DNA of 64,000 bases from Streptomyces sp. NBC_00443 (GCF_036014175.1 NZ_CP107917.1:3596001-3660000); one strand, 5' to 3'. Positions 26,186 through 36,577 are shown, numbered from the stretch's first letter. Numbers and translations: made by a program. Notes: a model not told the origin generated them from the letters alone.

Positions 26186-27471
26186 GACGTCTTCTCCGCC
26201 CTCTCCATCTCCAGCTCGACCTCCGTGCCACCGCCGGGCACCGCCCGGAGCCGGGCCGTACCGCCGTTGCGCTCCATGCGGCCGATGATCGATTCTCTGA
26301 CGCCCATGCGGTCGGCGGGTATCGAGTCGAGGTCGAAGCCCGGACCGCGGTCCCGGACGGACACGAAGACGGTCTTGCCCTCCACCTCGGCGTAGACCTG
26401 CACGGCGCCGCCCTCGCCACCGTACTTCGCGGCGTTCACCATAGCCTCGCGCGCGGCTTGCATCTGTGCGGCGATTTTCTCGTCGAGCGGGCAGTCACCG
26501 ACGACCACGACCTCTATGGGGACGCCGTGCTTGTCCTCGATCTCGGCGGCGTTACGCCGGACCGCGTCGGCCAGGTTGGTGGGTTCGTCGGCCTCGTCCT
26601 TGCCGGTTCCCTCGGGTTTGTAGAGCCAGGTGCGCAGGTCGCGCTCCTGGGCTCGGGCGAGGCGGCGGACCTCGTTCGCGTTCTCCGCGTTGCGCTGGAT
26701 CAGGGTCAGGGTGTGCAGCACCGAATCGTGGACATGCGCGGCGACCTCGGCGCGCTCCTGGGCGCGGATGCGCATCAGGCGCTCCTCGGAGAGGTCCTGG
26801 GTCATCCGGACCAGGTACGGGCCCGCGAGGAGTGTTATGCCGACGAGGACTGCCAACGCCGCCTGCAGGACCGAGCCGAGGTGGGCGGCGGAGCCCTGCA
26901 GGACGAAGATGCCGGAGACGCCGGCCGTGACCAGCACGACGCCGCCCGCGGCGCGCAGGAGAGTAAGGGTGCGCCGACGCCGCCCGGCCTCCATCCAGCG
27001 GGCCCGGCGGGCGTTGTCCGCCTGGCGCCAGACCAGGGCGACGCCCGCGCCGACGAGCACGGCGGGAAGAAGATAGGCCTTGGCGCCGCTTCCCAGGTCC
27101 ACGCTGCCGACGAAGACCATCGCGACCACGACCATGAGGAGCAGGGCGACGATCTGCCCCTTGTCCGGCTTGCGGGCGACGAGTCTGCGGCGGCCGTCGG
27201 TCGCGGTCTCGGTGGTGAAGGTCGACGGCTTCTGCGCGTCGACGCCGCCGACGCCGAGCGGCACGAAGAACCAGAACGCGGCATACAGCAACGCACCGAG
27301 GCCGTCCGCCATGAACAGGCCGACGAAGACGAGTCGCACCCAGATGACGGGCAGGCCGAGATGCCCGGCGAGCCCCCGCGCCACGCCCCCGAGCCAACGT
27401 CCGTCGCTGCTGCGGTAGAGCTTGCGCGGCGGCCGCGGTTCGACGAGTGGCGCTGCTGCGGCTTCCGGCAT
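26182..27471 (-). CDS. PspC-domain sensor histidine kinase
   Basis: 429 aa. A PspC domain opens the protein (KLYRSSDGRWLGGVARGLAGH, then a helix), followed by further membrane segments to about residue 215. The HisKA_3 dimerisation helix carries the phospho-His in AAHVHDSVLHTL. The HATPase has the N box REAMVNAAKY and G1 box DRGPGFD. PspC modules sense envelope stress, so this is probably an envelope-stress two-component system with the regulator at 25466. The ATG at 27471 is preferred; upstream in-frame starts at 27486 (GTG) and 27507 exist and none has a clear ribosome site. Confidence 0.9.
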   Translation of the reverse strand: MPEAAAAPLVEPRPPRKLYRSSDGRWLGGVARGLAGHLGLPVIWVRLVFVGLFMADGLGALLYAAFWFFVPLGVGGVDAQKPSTFTTETATDGRRRLVARKPDKGQIVALLLMVVVAMVFVGSVDLGSGAKAYLLPAVLVGAGVALVWRQADNARRARWMEAGRRRRTLTLLRAAGGVVLVTAGVSGIFVLQGSAAHLGSVLQAALAVLVGITLLAGPYLVRMTQDLSEERLMRIRAQERAEVAAHVHDSVLHTLTLIQRNAENANEVRRLARAQERDLRTWLYKPEGTGKDEADEPTNLADAVRRNAAEIEDKHGVPIEVVVVGDCPLDEKIAAQMQAAREAMVNAAKYGGEGGAVQVYAEVEGKTVFVSVRDRGPGFDLDSIPADRMGVRESIIGRMERNGGTARLRAVPGGGTEVELEMERAEKTS

Positions 27472-27649
27472 GCCATCGATGTTCACACGGTCGGAGCACC
27501 GGAGCATCAGGGTCGACCCCCGATACTCCCCTGATCTTCGACATTCACCGCCTCGAACGGTTCCCCGCAGCCGCCTCAGGGCCGATATCAGGGTCCGACC
27601 AGGGTCATTCCGACTCCCGCCACGCCGACCCGCCCGTCACCATGGACAC

Positions 27650-29092
27650 ATGACAGATCACCAGCACGCCGCGGACTCCGTGCCCGAGCCGGACGCCGTG
27701 CCCACCGCGGGCACGACGTCCGACGCGGCACCCGCGAGCGCCGCGGGTGAGGAACCCCGCGTGCGCACGGGCGGAGAAAGCGGAGAAGCAGTCCCGTCCG
27801 AGGAGGCGGGCGCACTCGAACCGCCGCACAGGTTCCGGCGCGACCGCCGGCACAAGATGCTGGCCGGCGTCTGCGCGGGGCTCGGAAGACAGTGCGACAT
27901 GGACCCGGTGATCTTCCGGATCACCCTCGCCGTCCTCTCCGCGACCGGCGGCATCGGCCTCATTTTCTACGGCTTCGCCTGGCTCTTCGTCCCGTACGAC
28001 GACGAGGACGAGAACGAGGTGCGCAAGCTGCTGACCGGCCGCGTGGACGGCCAGGCGCTGACGGCCGTGCTGTTCGCGCTGGTCGGCTGCGGCGTCCTGC
28101 TGACCCTGCTGAAGAACGCCGGTGTGCTGGCCTTCGCCGTGGTCCTCTCCCTCCTCCTCGCCGGAGCCGGCTACTGGTCGCGGCACCGCAGCACCCCCGA
28201 CCCCGACCCGCTCGCCGCCCAGGCCGTCGCCGACGCCCCGCCGGAGGCCCAGGCCCCACCGGTCCCCGCCGCCTTCTCCTCCTGGTGGCGCGAACCCATC
28301 GTGAAGGACGGCACGCACGAGGGCGGCACCGGCTATCTCTGGGGTCCCGGCGACTCCCGCGACCGCGACATCGCGGCGGCGGTCAACATCAGCCTCGGCA
28401 CGACCTGGAGCAGCCGCCAGGACATACGCACCCGGCTTCCTCAGCAGCCGAAGCAACGCGGCCCCCGCTGGATCGGCGGCTGGGTGTTCCTGCTGGCCCT
28501 GCTCGCGGGCGCCCTCGGCACCAGCGCGACCTGGGCGGACCGAGCGCTCGGAACCAGCCTGCAGACCGGCCTGGCCTGCGCACTGCTCGTCCTCGGCCTG
28601 GGCATAGCGGTGAGCGCGTTCCTGGGCCGCACGGGAGCGGGCTCCATCTTCCTGGCAATCATCACCGCGGGCCTGCTGGCCGCCTCGGCAGCATTGCCCA
28701 AGGACATCAGCACCCACTGGGTAGAGAGAAGCTGGCGCCCGGCGGCCGTGACCGACGTCCGGCAGCAGTACGACCTGGGCACCGGCGTCGGCACTCTCGA
28801 CCTGACCCGCCTCGACCTCACCGACAACCAGACGGTGACGACGAGAGCAGACGTGGGGGTGGGCCAACTCAAGGTGATCGTCCCCAAGGACGTGACCGTG
28901 GAGTTGAGCATCGACGTGGGGGTGGGCGACATCCAGCTGCCGGGTGACGACAAGCAGGATGTGGACGTGGCACCGGGCAAGCACAAGGAGCTGACCCTGA
29001 CACCGGCCAAGGGCACCAAGGAGACGGGCACGCTGGACCTCGACCTGAGCGTCGGCGTGGGACAGGCGGAGGTGACCCGTGCTACGTCATGA
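27650..29092 (+). CDS. PspC-domain membrane protein
   Basis: 480 aa. After an acidic Ala/Glu/Pro-rich N-terminus (about 60 residues) comes a PspC domain (RFRRDRRHKMLAGVCAGLGR, MDPVIFRITLAVLS). Several membrane segments follow to about residue 360. The C-terminal globular part is rich in Val/Gly/Asp (VGVGQLKVIVPKDVTVELSI), a beta-helix-like DUF of the LiaF type. Divergent from the PspC histidine kinase, so the two likely share one regulatory region and one stress response. The ATG has no ribosome site and may be leaderless. Confidence 0.88.
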   Translation: MTDHQHAADSVPEPDAVPTAGTTSDAAPASAAGEEPRVRTGGESGEAVPSEEAGALEPPHRFRRDRRHKMLAGVCAGLGRQCDMDPVIFRITLAVLSATGGIGLIFYGFAWLFVPYDDEDENEVRKLLTGRVDGQALTAVLFALVGCGVLLTLLKNAGVLAFAVVLSLLLAGAGYWSRHRSTPDPDPLAAQAVADAPPEAQAPPVPAAFSSWWREPIVKDGTHEGGTGYLWGPGDSRDRDIAAAVNISLGTTWSSRQDIRTRLPQQPKQRGPRWIGGWVFLLALLAGALGTSATWADRALGTSLQTGLACALLVLGLGIAVSAFLGRTGAGSIFLAIITAGLLAASAALPKDISTHWVERSWRPAAVTDVRQQYDLGTGVGTLDLTRLDLTDNQTVTTRADVGVGQLKVIVPKDVTVELSIDVGVGDIQLPGDDKQDVDVAPGKHKELTLTPAKGTKETGTLDLDLSVGVGQAEVTRATS

Positions 29093-29336
29093 GTTCCAGC
29101 CCGGAAGGCTGGTCGCCGGCACCTTCCTGACCCTCGCGGGCATCATCTACGTCGGAGACGCGGGCGACGCCTGGGAGACCCCATGGTTCGTGGTGATCCC
29201 CATGGTGATCGGCGGCCTCTGCCTGGCAGCCGCGGTGGCGCTCACGGCCCGGGGAATCCGCAGACGTCGCAGCTCCACTACTCCGCCCAGAGACCACCCG
29301 ACACCCCCGGACCCGGCCCCGAATCTCAAACCGTGA
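29079..29336 (+). CDS. Small two-helix membrane protein, coupled to PspC gene
   Basis: 85 aa from a GTG that overlaps the end of the PspC gene by 14 bases, indicating translational coupling. Two hydrophobic segments (LVAGTFLTLAGIIYVG; WFVVIPMVIGGLCLAAAVAL) are followed by an Arg patch and a Pro-rich cytoplasmic tail. Probably an accessory of the PspC protein; function unknown. Confidence 0.8.
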   Translation: MLRHEFQPGRLVAGTFLTLAGIIYVGDAGDAWETPWFVVIPMVIGGLCLAAAVALTARGIRRRRSSTTPPRDHPTPPDPAPNLKP

Positions 29337-29361
29337 AGCACTCCACTGACGACTGCACGGG

Positions 29362-29892
29362 CTACCGATAGCCCCCGACCCGCTGCCGTCGCCGCCTGTG
29401 AAATGCGGCATCCACCGAGAACATGGGGGCGCCCGCCAGCACGAGAGGCAGCCAGGCCATCAGATAGGCCAGGTCATTGCCGTAGTAGTAAGGATCGGAG
29501 GCCCAGCTCACCGTCAACCACAGACTCAGCGAGATGAGCGCCCCACCGAGCGCCGCCAATCGGGCGAACAACCCGATCAGCGTGCCGATCCCGACGGCCA
29601 GCTCACCAAAGGCGATCGCATAACCGAACCCGACAGGACTCTCCAGGGCCATGTCGACCATGGCCGGAATCGCTGAGGAGTCCCGAACGGCCCGCATCAT
29701 GTCGCCGACCGAGCCCGCGCCGGAGTCCTTCATGAAGGCGCTGTCGGTGAGTTTGTCCAAGCCGGCGTAGATGAAGGTCACGCCCAGGAAGACACGGAGC
29801 GGTAGCAGTGCGTAGCGGGTGGCGCTGTCCCGCCAGTTCCGGTCGCCGTCGAGGTAAGGGGGGTGCGTGTCCGTATGCATACCGTGAGTCAT
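29362..29892 (-). CDS. DoxX family membrane protein
   Basis: 176 aa with four membrane segments. The first, LPLRVFLGVTFIYAGLDKL, is the DoxX/DoxD signature. The family is linked to thiol/oxidative stress protection and terminal-oxidase-like complexes; no redox motif beyond the fold is visible. The ATG at 29890-29892 (MTHGMHTDTHPPY) is chosen; an upstream TTG (29934) extends the frame by 14 codons without better support. Convergent with the small membrane gene ending at 29336. Confidence 0.85.
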   Translation of the reverse strand: MTHGMHTDTHPPYLDGDRNWRDSATRYALLPLRVFLGVTFIYAGLDKLTDSAFMKDSGAGSVGDMMRAVRDSSAIPAMVDMALESPVGFGYAIAFGELAVGIGTLIGLFARLAALGGALISLSLWLTVSWASDPYYYGNDLAYLMAWLPLVLAGAPMFSVDAAFHRRRRQRVGGYR

Positions 29893-29934
29893 CGCCCGTA
29901 GCCGCCTCTCGCCCGCCGTGCCCTGACCCCTCAA

Positions 29935-30175
29935 AGAACGATACGTACGCAGTGGCTGCGCCGCTCAACCCGAATTCTGGGACCTGCCCCGCCCGAAGGA
30001 AACCCTGCGTCGCCTCCGAGCCCTGGGGGCCGCCCGCCGCCCCCAGCCCCCGCTTCGGCCCCAGGGCCCCGTCCACACACGCCGGACGGGCTGAGATTGC
30101 CCGGACCGGCACTGGAAAGTGACCGGCAGAGTGACCGTGATGGTGGGCGCACCCCGGGGCGCCACAGTCGCCCAG
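29935..30175. other. Intergenic region upstream of the DoxX gene
   Basis: About 240 bases from the far side of the DoxX gene to repeat copy 2. It should hold the DoxX promoter. No coding potential beyond shadow frames was seen. Confidence 0.35.
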
Positions 30176-30326
30176 GGCGGCAAGGGGACGTGCCGGGGGT
30201 GTCCGCCCGCAGTGGCCGGCGTCAACACGCGGCACCTCTTGGCCTAAGGGGACCGCCGGTCCGAGGACGGACACCCCCGGCACGGCCCCGACCCACCGCA
30301 CACCCTCAGGCGCAACGCGAACCCCA
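30176..30326. repeat. 151-bp hairpin repeat, copy 2
   Basis: Counterpart of 22214-22364, in the same orientation. The 16-bp arms are identical to copy 1 (30190-30205 and 30268-30283). The loop differs more (about half its bases) but keeps GGCGTCAA and GCACCTCT. Loop divergence with intact arms suggests selection on the stem or recent copying with loop drift. It sits between the DoxX gene and the stop of the gene at 30391. Confidence 0.75.
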
Positions 30327-30390
30327 CCGAAGCAGCCACAGGCCGTCGCAGGCACCCCCCGCCCCCAACCCCCGAAGGCCGTCGCCCCCG

Positions 30391-31671
30391 TCAGTCAGTC
30401 ACGTCAATCGCATACCGATTCGTCTCCACCCCCGCCGCAGTAACCACCTGCACCTCCACCCGCCCAGGCTCCACCTCGACCGGCACAGGCACGGTAAGCA
30501 CCGCATCCGTGGGATTGCTGAACCCCCCGCTCACCGGCACCAACGGCACATGCACATGCACCGCCCCGACCCGCACCACCATCCGCGTCAACCGTTCCGC
30601 CCCCTGCGCCCCCGGCGGCACGAACCCCGCTCCCCGGATCTCGATGTCATCGCCGGTACGGATAGGCGCGTCCAGATCCCCCGCCTCCCGCGCCCGCACC
30701 ACGGAAAGGATCACCGGCCGCCCCCCTTCCGCATACTTCCCGGCCAGGTAGGTGGCCGCCGAGATCAGCACCACCACCGCCAGCCCCCATGGCAGATCCG
30801 GCAACTGATCCGGCCGCCGCCCCAACCGCACCGCCGCGAACAGCAGCGCAACCCCGCCGATCACGACGTACTGGATGTCGGCGAACGTCCCCCGCCCCGC
30901 GTCATCCGTCAGCAGATCCGCCGCCCGGGGCCGATCCGCCCGCAGCTTCTGCAGCCGCTGCCCGAGCACCCGCACCCCGACGACCCGCCGCACGAGCACC
31001 GCGAGCGCACACAGCACCGCGAGCACGGTCACGACACCCGCGCCACGCCTCAGCTCAAGGCCGGCGATCAGCGCGTCGCGCTCCGCGTGGCCGGACGCCA
31101 CCGCCAGTTGCCCCACCAGCACGAGCACGGCGTACGCGACGAACAGCACCCACGCCCCCGCCACCGCACGCGACGTGGACAGCCGGTTGTCCTCACCGAT
31201 GACCGGAGCCAGCGCCCCACCCCGCGCCCGGTGGAACCACGACGCCGCGGTCAGCGCCCCGGCCGTCACCAGCGCGGCCAGCAGTCCGGCCGTACGCGCG
31301 GCTGTCCACCCGGCGCCGATCGCCGTGAACGCCTGCCCCAGGAGCAACGCCATGACCAGCGCCCAGACCACGTACGCCGTACGCGACCACAGCCGCGCCA
31401 GCCACGCCTCCCCCTCGGCCCGTCCCCGCTGGGCGACGAGTTCGGCGGACTGCGTCAGCTCCTCGGAGACCCACTGCCGGGAGGCGGAGGCCGAGTGGGC
31501 CACGGCCGCCGGCAGTCCCTGCCCGGCCGCGAACTCGTCCCGCTTCAGCAGGAACTCGGCGACCGCACGCCGATGCCCCGCCCGCGCCCCGTGCGGACAG
31601 TCCCCACAGGTGCAGCCGCCTCCATGCGCGCCCACCACCGCGCCCCCATGCCCAGCTTCCTGCACCGCCAC
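30391..31671 (-). CDS. Multi-pass membrane protein with N-terminal Cys motif, function unknown
   Basis: About 426 aa. A Gly/His-rich N-terminus has CTCGDCPHG, a possible metal site. Next come a helical segment (RRAVAEFLLKRDEF) and six or so membrane helices between about residues 95 and 310. The C-terminal soluble domain is beta-rich with IEIRGAGFVPPG and ends VETNRYAIDVTD, resembling an Ig-like IPT/TIG fold. I do not recognise the family. The start is uncertain: TTG 31695, GTG 31671 and GTG 31665 are all open; GGGAAGG upstream favours 31671. Confidence 0.7.
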   Translation of the reverse strand: MAVQEAGHGGAVVGAHGGGCTCGDCPHGARAGHRRAVAEFLLKRDEFAAGQGLPAAVAHSASASRQWVSEELTQSAELVAQRGRAEGEAWLARLWSRTAYVVWALVMALLLGQAFTAIGAGWTAARTAGLLAALVTAGALTAASWFHRARGGALAPVIGEDNRLSTSRAVAGAWVLFVAYAVLVLVGQLAVASGHAERDALIAGLELRRGAGVVTVLAVLCALAVLVRRVVGVRVLGQRLQKLRADRPRAADLLTDDAGRGTFADIQYVVIGGVALLFAAVRLGRRPDQLPDLPWGLAVVVLISAATYLAGKYAEGGRPVILSVVRAREAGDLDAPIRTGDDIEIRGAGFVPPGAQGAERLTRMVVRVGAVHVHVPLVPVSGGFSNPTDAVLTVPVPVEVEPGRVEVQVVTAAGVETNRYAIDVTD

Positions 31672-31695
31672 GCCCGACGCCCGCCTTCCCGACAA

Positions 31696-32040
31696 CCCTT
31701 ACGAACCCACGAACTCACGAATTCAGGAACTCACGGCCTTGGGGCACTACGCCCTTCTCAGGCCCCGACAACCCTCGACAACCCTCATGGCCTTATAGCC
31801 CCACGGCCCACCGATCGGCAGCCCGATCTCAGATACCGGCCATCACTGTTTTCGGACATCGCTGTCCTCGGCCATCGCCGCACCACCACCGCACCACCGC
31901 CGCACCGCAGCCGCACCACCGACAACTCCCGCACGACGACGACGAATTGTCCCGCACCCCGCGCGCTCCCCACCCGGCAGGTCCGGTCGGCGCGGGTGAA
32001 GACGGGGCCACCGTGTTGACCCGGCTGCGAGAATTTCTCC
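31696..32040. other. Divergent intergenic region, no gene seen
   Basis: Holds the promoters of the flanking divergent genes. It is lower in G and contains short direct repeats (ACGAACTCACGA-like, 31698-31735) and CACCACCGC triplet-type repeats at 31880-31920. Nothing coding is supported. Confidence 0.4.
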
Positions 32041-32928
32041 ATGGCCGAGATCATCCAGCGCGACGGGACCTGGGCCTTCGACGGCACAACGGTCCGGATC
32101 ACGCCGGGACTCCACCGTTCCGTGCCGCTGTTCCGGCAGACGTACGGGGAGATCGCCGTACCCCTGGAAGCCGTCGCAAGCATCGTCTTCGAGCCCGAAC
32201 GCAGGCGCGGACGGCTGCGCATGCGGCTGCGCGAGGGTGCCGACCCGCTCCTCCAGGCGACCGGCGGGCGGCTCCCCGACCCGGCCGACCCCTATCGGCT
32301 GACGGTGGACATCGACCGTGCCGGGGTCGCCGAGTACGTCGCCGAGGAGATCCGCCGCGCGCTGCTGCTGGACCAGATCCCCAAGGAGCCGACCAAGGCC
32401 TATCTCCTCCCCGGCCCACCGGTCCCGGTCTCCGTCCGTTCCTCCGACGGCACGGTGTCCTTCGACGGCGTCCAGGTGCGGATCGACTGGTCCGACACCT
32501 CCGAGCGGGTCAAACGGGCGACCGGCCCGCGCATCATCGACGTAGGCGACCTCGTCCAGGTCGAATGGCTGCCCAACTCCGGCTACGAGGACGGCTTCCT
32601 GCGCTTCGTGACCCGGGAGACGGTGTTCTCCAAACTGCCGCCGGAGAAGGATCCGTACGCCCTTGACCTGTGGGGCAGCGCCCGCCGCGACCTGCTCACC
32701 GCCCTGGTCGCCACCGCGGTCACCGCCCGTCTGCCGCACCCGTCCACCCGCCCCGGCGTCGCGGACCCCACCGACCGCCCGCAGCTTGCGGCGTCCCTCC
32801 CGCCCCGAGCCGACCACCACGACGTGCTCCTGCGCAGGCTGCGAGAGTTGGGCGAGCTGCACCGGGACGGGGTGCTCACGGACGAGGAGTTCGCGATGAC
32901 GAAGGCGGTCGTCCTCCGCAGCTTCTGA
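32041..32928 (+). CDS. DUF4429 domain protein with C-terminal SHOCT motif
   Basis: 295 aa. Two related modules occur: GTWAFDGTTVRITPG (residue 9) and GTVSFDGVQVRIDW (about 140), each with a following PH-like beta-rich segment, as expected for tandem DUF4429 domains. The last 40 residues (LLRRLRELGELHRDGVLTDE) form a SHOCT motif, a short oligomerisation tail. Cytoplasmic, function unknown. The ATG gives MAEIIQRDGTWAFDG, the family start. Confidence 0.85.
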   Translation: MAEIIQRDGTWAFDGTTVRITPGLHRSVPLFRQTYGEIAVPLEAVASIVFEPERRRGRLRMRLREGADPLLQATGGRLPDPADPYRLTVDIDRAGVAEYVAEEIRRALLLDQIPKEPTKAYLLPGPPVPVSVRSSDGTVSFDGVQVRIDWSDTSERVKRATGPRIIDVGDLVQVEWLPNSGYEDGFLRFVTRETVFSKLPPEKDPYALDLWGSARRDLLTALVATAVTARLPHPSTRPGVADPTDRPQLAASLPPRADHHDVLLRRLRELGELHRDGVLTDEEFAMTKAVVLRSF

Positions 32929-32942
32929 TCACGCCTGAACCC

Positions 32943-33749
32943 TCAGCTCAACAGATCCGGCTCACTCCGGCTGACGTCCTGCCACAGCGGCTGGTAGTTG
33001 ATCCAGGCCACCAGATCCCCGCCCAGCTGCTCCCGCGTGGCCACCGCCTGCCGATGCTCGATGAGGACCGGGCGGCCCGCCGCCCTGGCCGTCAGCTGCA
33101 CCTGGCTGGAGCGTTCCATCGACAGGAACCACCAGGCCGCCGCGTCCACCGAGTCGCCGACGGTCAGCAGCCCGTGGTTGCGCAGCACGAGGGCCTTGTG
33201 CGTGCCCAGCGCGCCCGCGATGCGCCGGCCCTCCAGGGCGTCGACGGCCACGCCCGAGTAGGCGTCGTAGAGGGCGTGGTCCTCGTAGAAGGCGCAGCTC
33301 TCCTGTGTGATCGGGTCGAGGAGCTCGCCGAGCGCCGCGAGGGCCCGCCCGTGCACCGAGTGGCAGTGGGCGACCGCGACGACGTCCGGGCGGGCGGCGT
33401 GGACCTGGGAGTGCACGGTGAACGCGGCCTGGTTGACGTGGTAGCGGCCCTCGATCACCTGCCCCTCGGAGTTGGCGAGGACCAGGTCGCTGACGGTGAC
33501 GTGTCTGAACGGCATCCCGAACGGATTGACCCAGAAGCAGTCGCTGAACTCCGGGTCGCGCGCGGTGATGTGTCCGGAGACTCCGTCCTCGAACCCGAGC
33601 CGCCCGAAGATCCGCAGCGCGCCCGCGAGCCGCTCCTTGCGGTGCCGGCGCTCGTCCTCGACCGACTCGTGCATGGGCGGCATCGCGAACTGCAGACGGT
33701 CGGTCGGCAGGGGCGAAGGCGGGGTGGACCCGAGGGGCGTCCCGTGCAT
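32943..33749 (-). CDS. Class II aldolase/adducin family protein
   Basis: 268 aa with the zinc-dependent class II aldolase fold. GFEDGVSGHITARD (about residue 50), VAHCHSVHG (zinc ligands, about 130) and NHGLLTVG (about 190) are present. The acidic base common in L-fuculose-phosphate aldolases is not evident, so it may act on another sugar or keto acid; the substrate cannot be read from sequence. GGAGGA lies just upstream of the ATG. Divergent from the PPOX-like gene at 33914. Confidence 0.9.
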   Translation of the reverse strand: MHGTPLGSTPPSPLPTDRLQFAMPPMHESVEDERRHRKERLAGALRIFGRLGFEDGVSGHITARDPEFSDCFWVNPFGMPFRHVTVSDLVLANSEGQVIEGRYHVNQAAFTVHSQVHAARPDVVAVAHCHSVHGRALAALGELLDPITQESCAFYEDHALYDAYSGVAVDALEGRRIAGALGTHKALVLRNHGLLTVGDSVDAAAWWFLSMERSSQVQLTARAAGRPVLIEHRQAVATREQLGGDLVAWINYQPLWQDVSRSEPDLLS

Positions 33750-33913
33750 GTGTCCTCCAGCACTGGGTTGCTTATGTGGCGGAAGTTACCGTCGGTCAGC
33801 GCAGGAAAACAGAGTTGTTCTGTAAAGATGACGCACGCAACGCTCGCGGGCGCCGCTGGGCGCAAAGCGCATACCCGACAGCAGATGTCAGGTATCGGCG
33901 CCACACTCACCGT

Positions 33914-34387
33914 ATGACAGCGAACTGGGCAACCTTCACCGCGGCCGAGCCGGACCTCGCCCGCATCGCGGAGGAGCGCTTCGGCGCCTTCACGCACCAC
34001 GTCCTCGCCACCCTCCGCAAGGACGGCTCCCCGCGCACCACCGGCCTGGAGGTCCGCTTCCTGAACGGCGAGCTGTGGCTCGGCATGATGCCGGACTCGC
34101 TCAAGGCCCTCGACCTGCGCCGCGACCCGCGCTTCGCGCTCCAGGCGAACCCCGGGGAGGGACAGTCCATGGGCGGGGGCGACGTACGGATCGCCGGGCG
34201 GGCGATCGAGGTCGAGGACCCGGAGCAGAAGGCCGCATACGGCGAAGAGGTGGAACCGCCGGAGCCGTTCCACCTCTTCCGTACCGAGCTCACCGAGGTC
34301 GTGAGGACCTACATCGAGGACGACAAGTACCTCGTCGTCAAGATCTGGCAGCCTGGGCGGCCCCTGCGCACGATCAAGCGCACCTAG
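33914..34387 (+). CDS. PPOX-family flavin/F420-binding oxidoreductase
   Basis: 157 aa split-barrel protein of the pyridoxamine 5'-phosphate oxidase-like group: FGAFTHHVLATLRKDGSPRT near residue 25, then ELWLGMMPDSLKALDLRRDP and a C-terminal VKIWQPGRPLRTIKR. In actinobacteria such proteins often bind F420 or FMN; which one is not decidable here. The ATG has no ribosome site and is probably leaderless. It converges on guaA with only 11 bases between. Confidence 0.85.
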   Translation: MTANWATFTAAEPDLARIAEERFGAFTHHVLATLRKDGSPRTTGLEVRFLNGELWLGMMPDSLKALDLRRDPRFALQANPGEGQSMGGGDVRIAGRAIEVEDPEQKAAYGEEVEPPEPFHLFRTELTEVVRTYIEDDKYLVVKIWQPGRPLRTIKRT

Positions 34388-34398
34388 GGGCTACTCGC

Positions 34399-35976
<1,578 letters not shown>

Positions 35977-36077
35977 GGGTTGCCTTCCGGCGGTGAGCGA
36001 GGTGTGTGTGAGCCCGAGTCTACCGGGGTCCGCGGGGCCCCTCCCGGGGCAAGCCCCGTCTCAGGATGCGAACCGCC

Positions 36078-36106
36078 TTGGACTCCCCCGGGCGGCACGG
36101 CATACT
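36078..36106 (+). promoter_or_regulatory. Promoter of the leader peptide/chorismate mutase transcript
   Basis: TTGGAC (36078-36083), exactly 17 bases, CATACT (36101-36106). The -10 ends six bases before the leader ATG at 36113, so the leader peptide would be translated from an almost leaderless transcript. Confidence 0.65.
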
Positions 36107-36112
36107 GACCCC

Positions 36113-36184
36113 ATGCTCACGCACCCGACCTTCCTCTTTACCTATGGCAACCGGCCCACCGGCTGCCATGGTCGTGCTGCTTGA
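36113..36184 (+). CDS. Leader peptide of the chorismate mutase attenuator
   Basis: 23 codons, sequence MLTHPTFLFTYGNRPTGCHG then RAA. The run T-F-L-F-T-Y holds two Phe and one Tyr within five codons, using TTT and TAT, which are rare in this genome. Phe and Tyr are the end products of the pathway that chorismate mutase opens. It starts directly after a good promoter and is followed by a strong hairpin, the layout of ribosome-mediated attenuation. There is no ribosome site, consistent with leaderless initiation. Confidence 0.7.
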   Translation: MLTHPTFLFTYGNRPTGCHGRAA

Positions 36185-36203
36185 GCAACTGACAAGCGAC
36201 TTC

Positions 36204-36240
36204 CCAGGCGCCCCGGGCCGACAAGGTCCGGGGCGCCTGG
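36204..36240 (+). terminator. Attenuator hairpin
   Basis: Perfect 13-bp stem CCAGGCGCCCCGG (36204-36216) with 36228-36240 and an 11-nt loop, 20 bases after the leader stop and 56 bases before the chorismate mutase start. Followed by CGTTTGC. It would stop transcription when the leader is translated without stalling. Confidence 0.7.
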
Positions 36241-36295
36241 CGTTTGCGGATCCTGTCGGTCACGAGGCACCGCCCCGCCCACGAGGAGCCCCGAA

Positions 36296-36577
36296 ATGAC
36301 CGCCATCGACATGACCGGCGCCCGCACCACCGAGGCCGCGGACGTGATCACCGGTGCCCGTGAACGCATCGACGCCCTGGACGACCGGATCATCGGGCTG
36401 ATCCAGGAACGCATGGCCGTCTCGGCCGTCATCCAGGAGGCGCGGATCGGTTCCGGCGGGCGGCGGGTGAACCTCTCCCGCGAGATGGACGTCCTCAACC
36501 ACTACAGCGAGGCGCTGGGCAGGCCGGGCACGGCCCTCGCCATGACGCTGCTCGAACTGTGCCGGGGTCGCATCTGA
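36296..36577 (+). CDS. Chorismate mutase (AroQ type)
   Basis: 93 aa, stand-alone AroQ-fold enzyme converting chorismate to prephenate for Phe and Tyr synthesis. Visible landmarks are RERIDALDDRIIGLIQERM (helix 1 with active-site Arg), IQEARIGSGG with the second Arg/Lys region, and LSREMDVLNHYSE. The length is usual for the free-standing form. GAGGAGCCCCGAAATG gives a clear ribosome site. Preceded by the leader peptide and attenuator. Confidence 0.92.
   Translation: MTAIDMTGARTTEAADVITGARERIDALDDRIIGLIQERMAVSAVIQEARIGSGGRRVNLSREMDVLNHYSEALGRPGTALAMTLLELCRGRI

Noticed and set aside
31903..31925. Minus-strand TTGTCGGTG resembling the damage-type promoter, upstream of the membrane protein gene
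   Set aside because: The -10 position reads GCGGTG, and the site is about 230 bases from the start.
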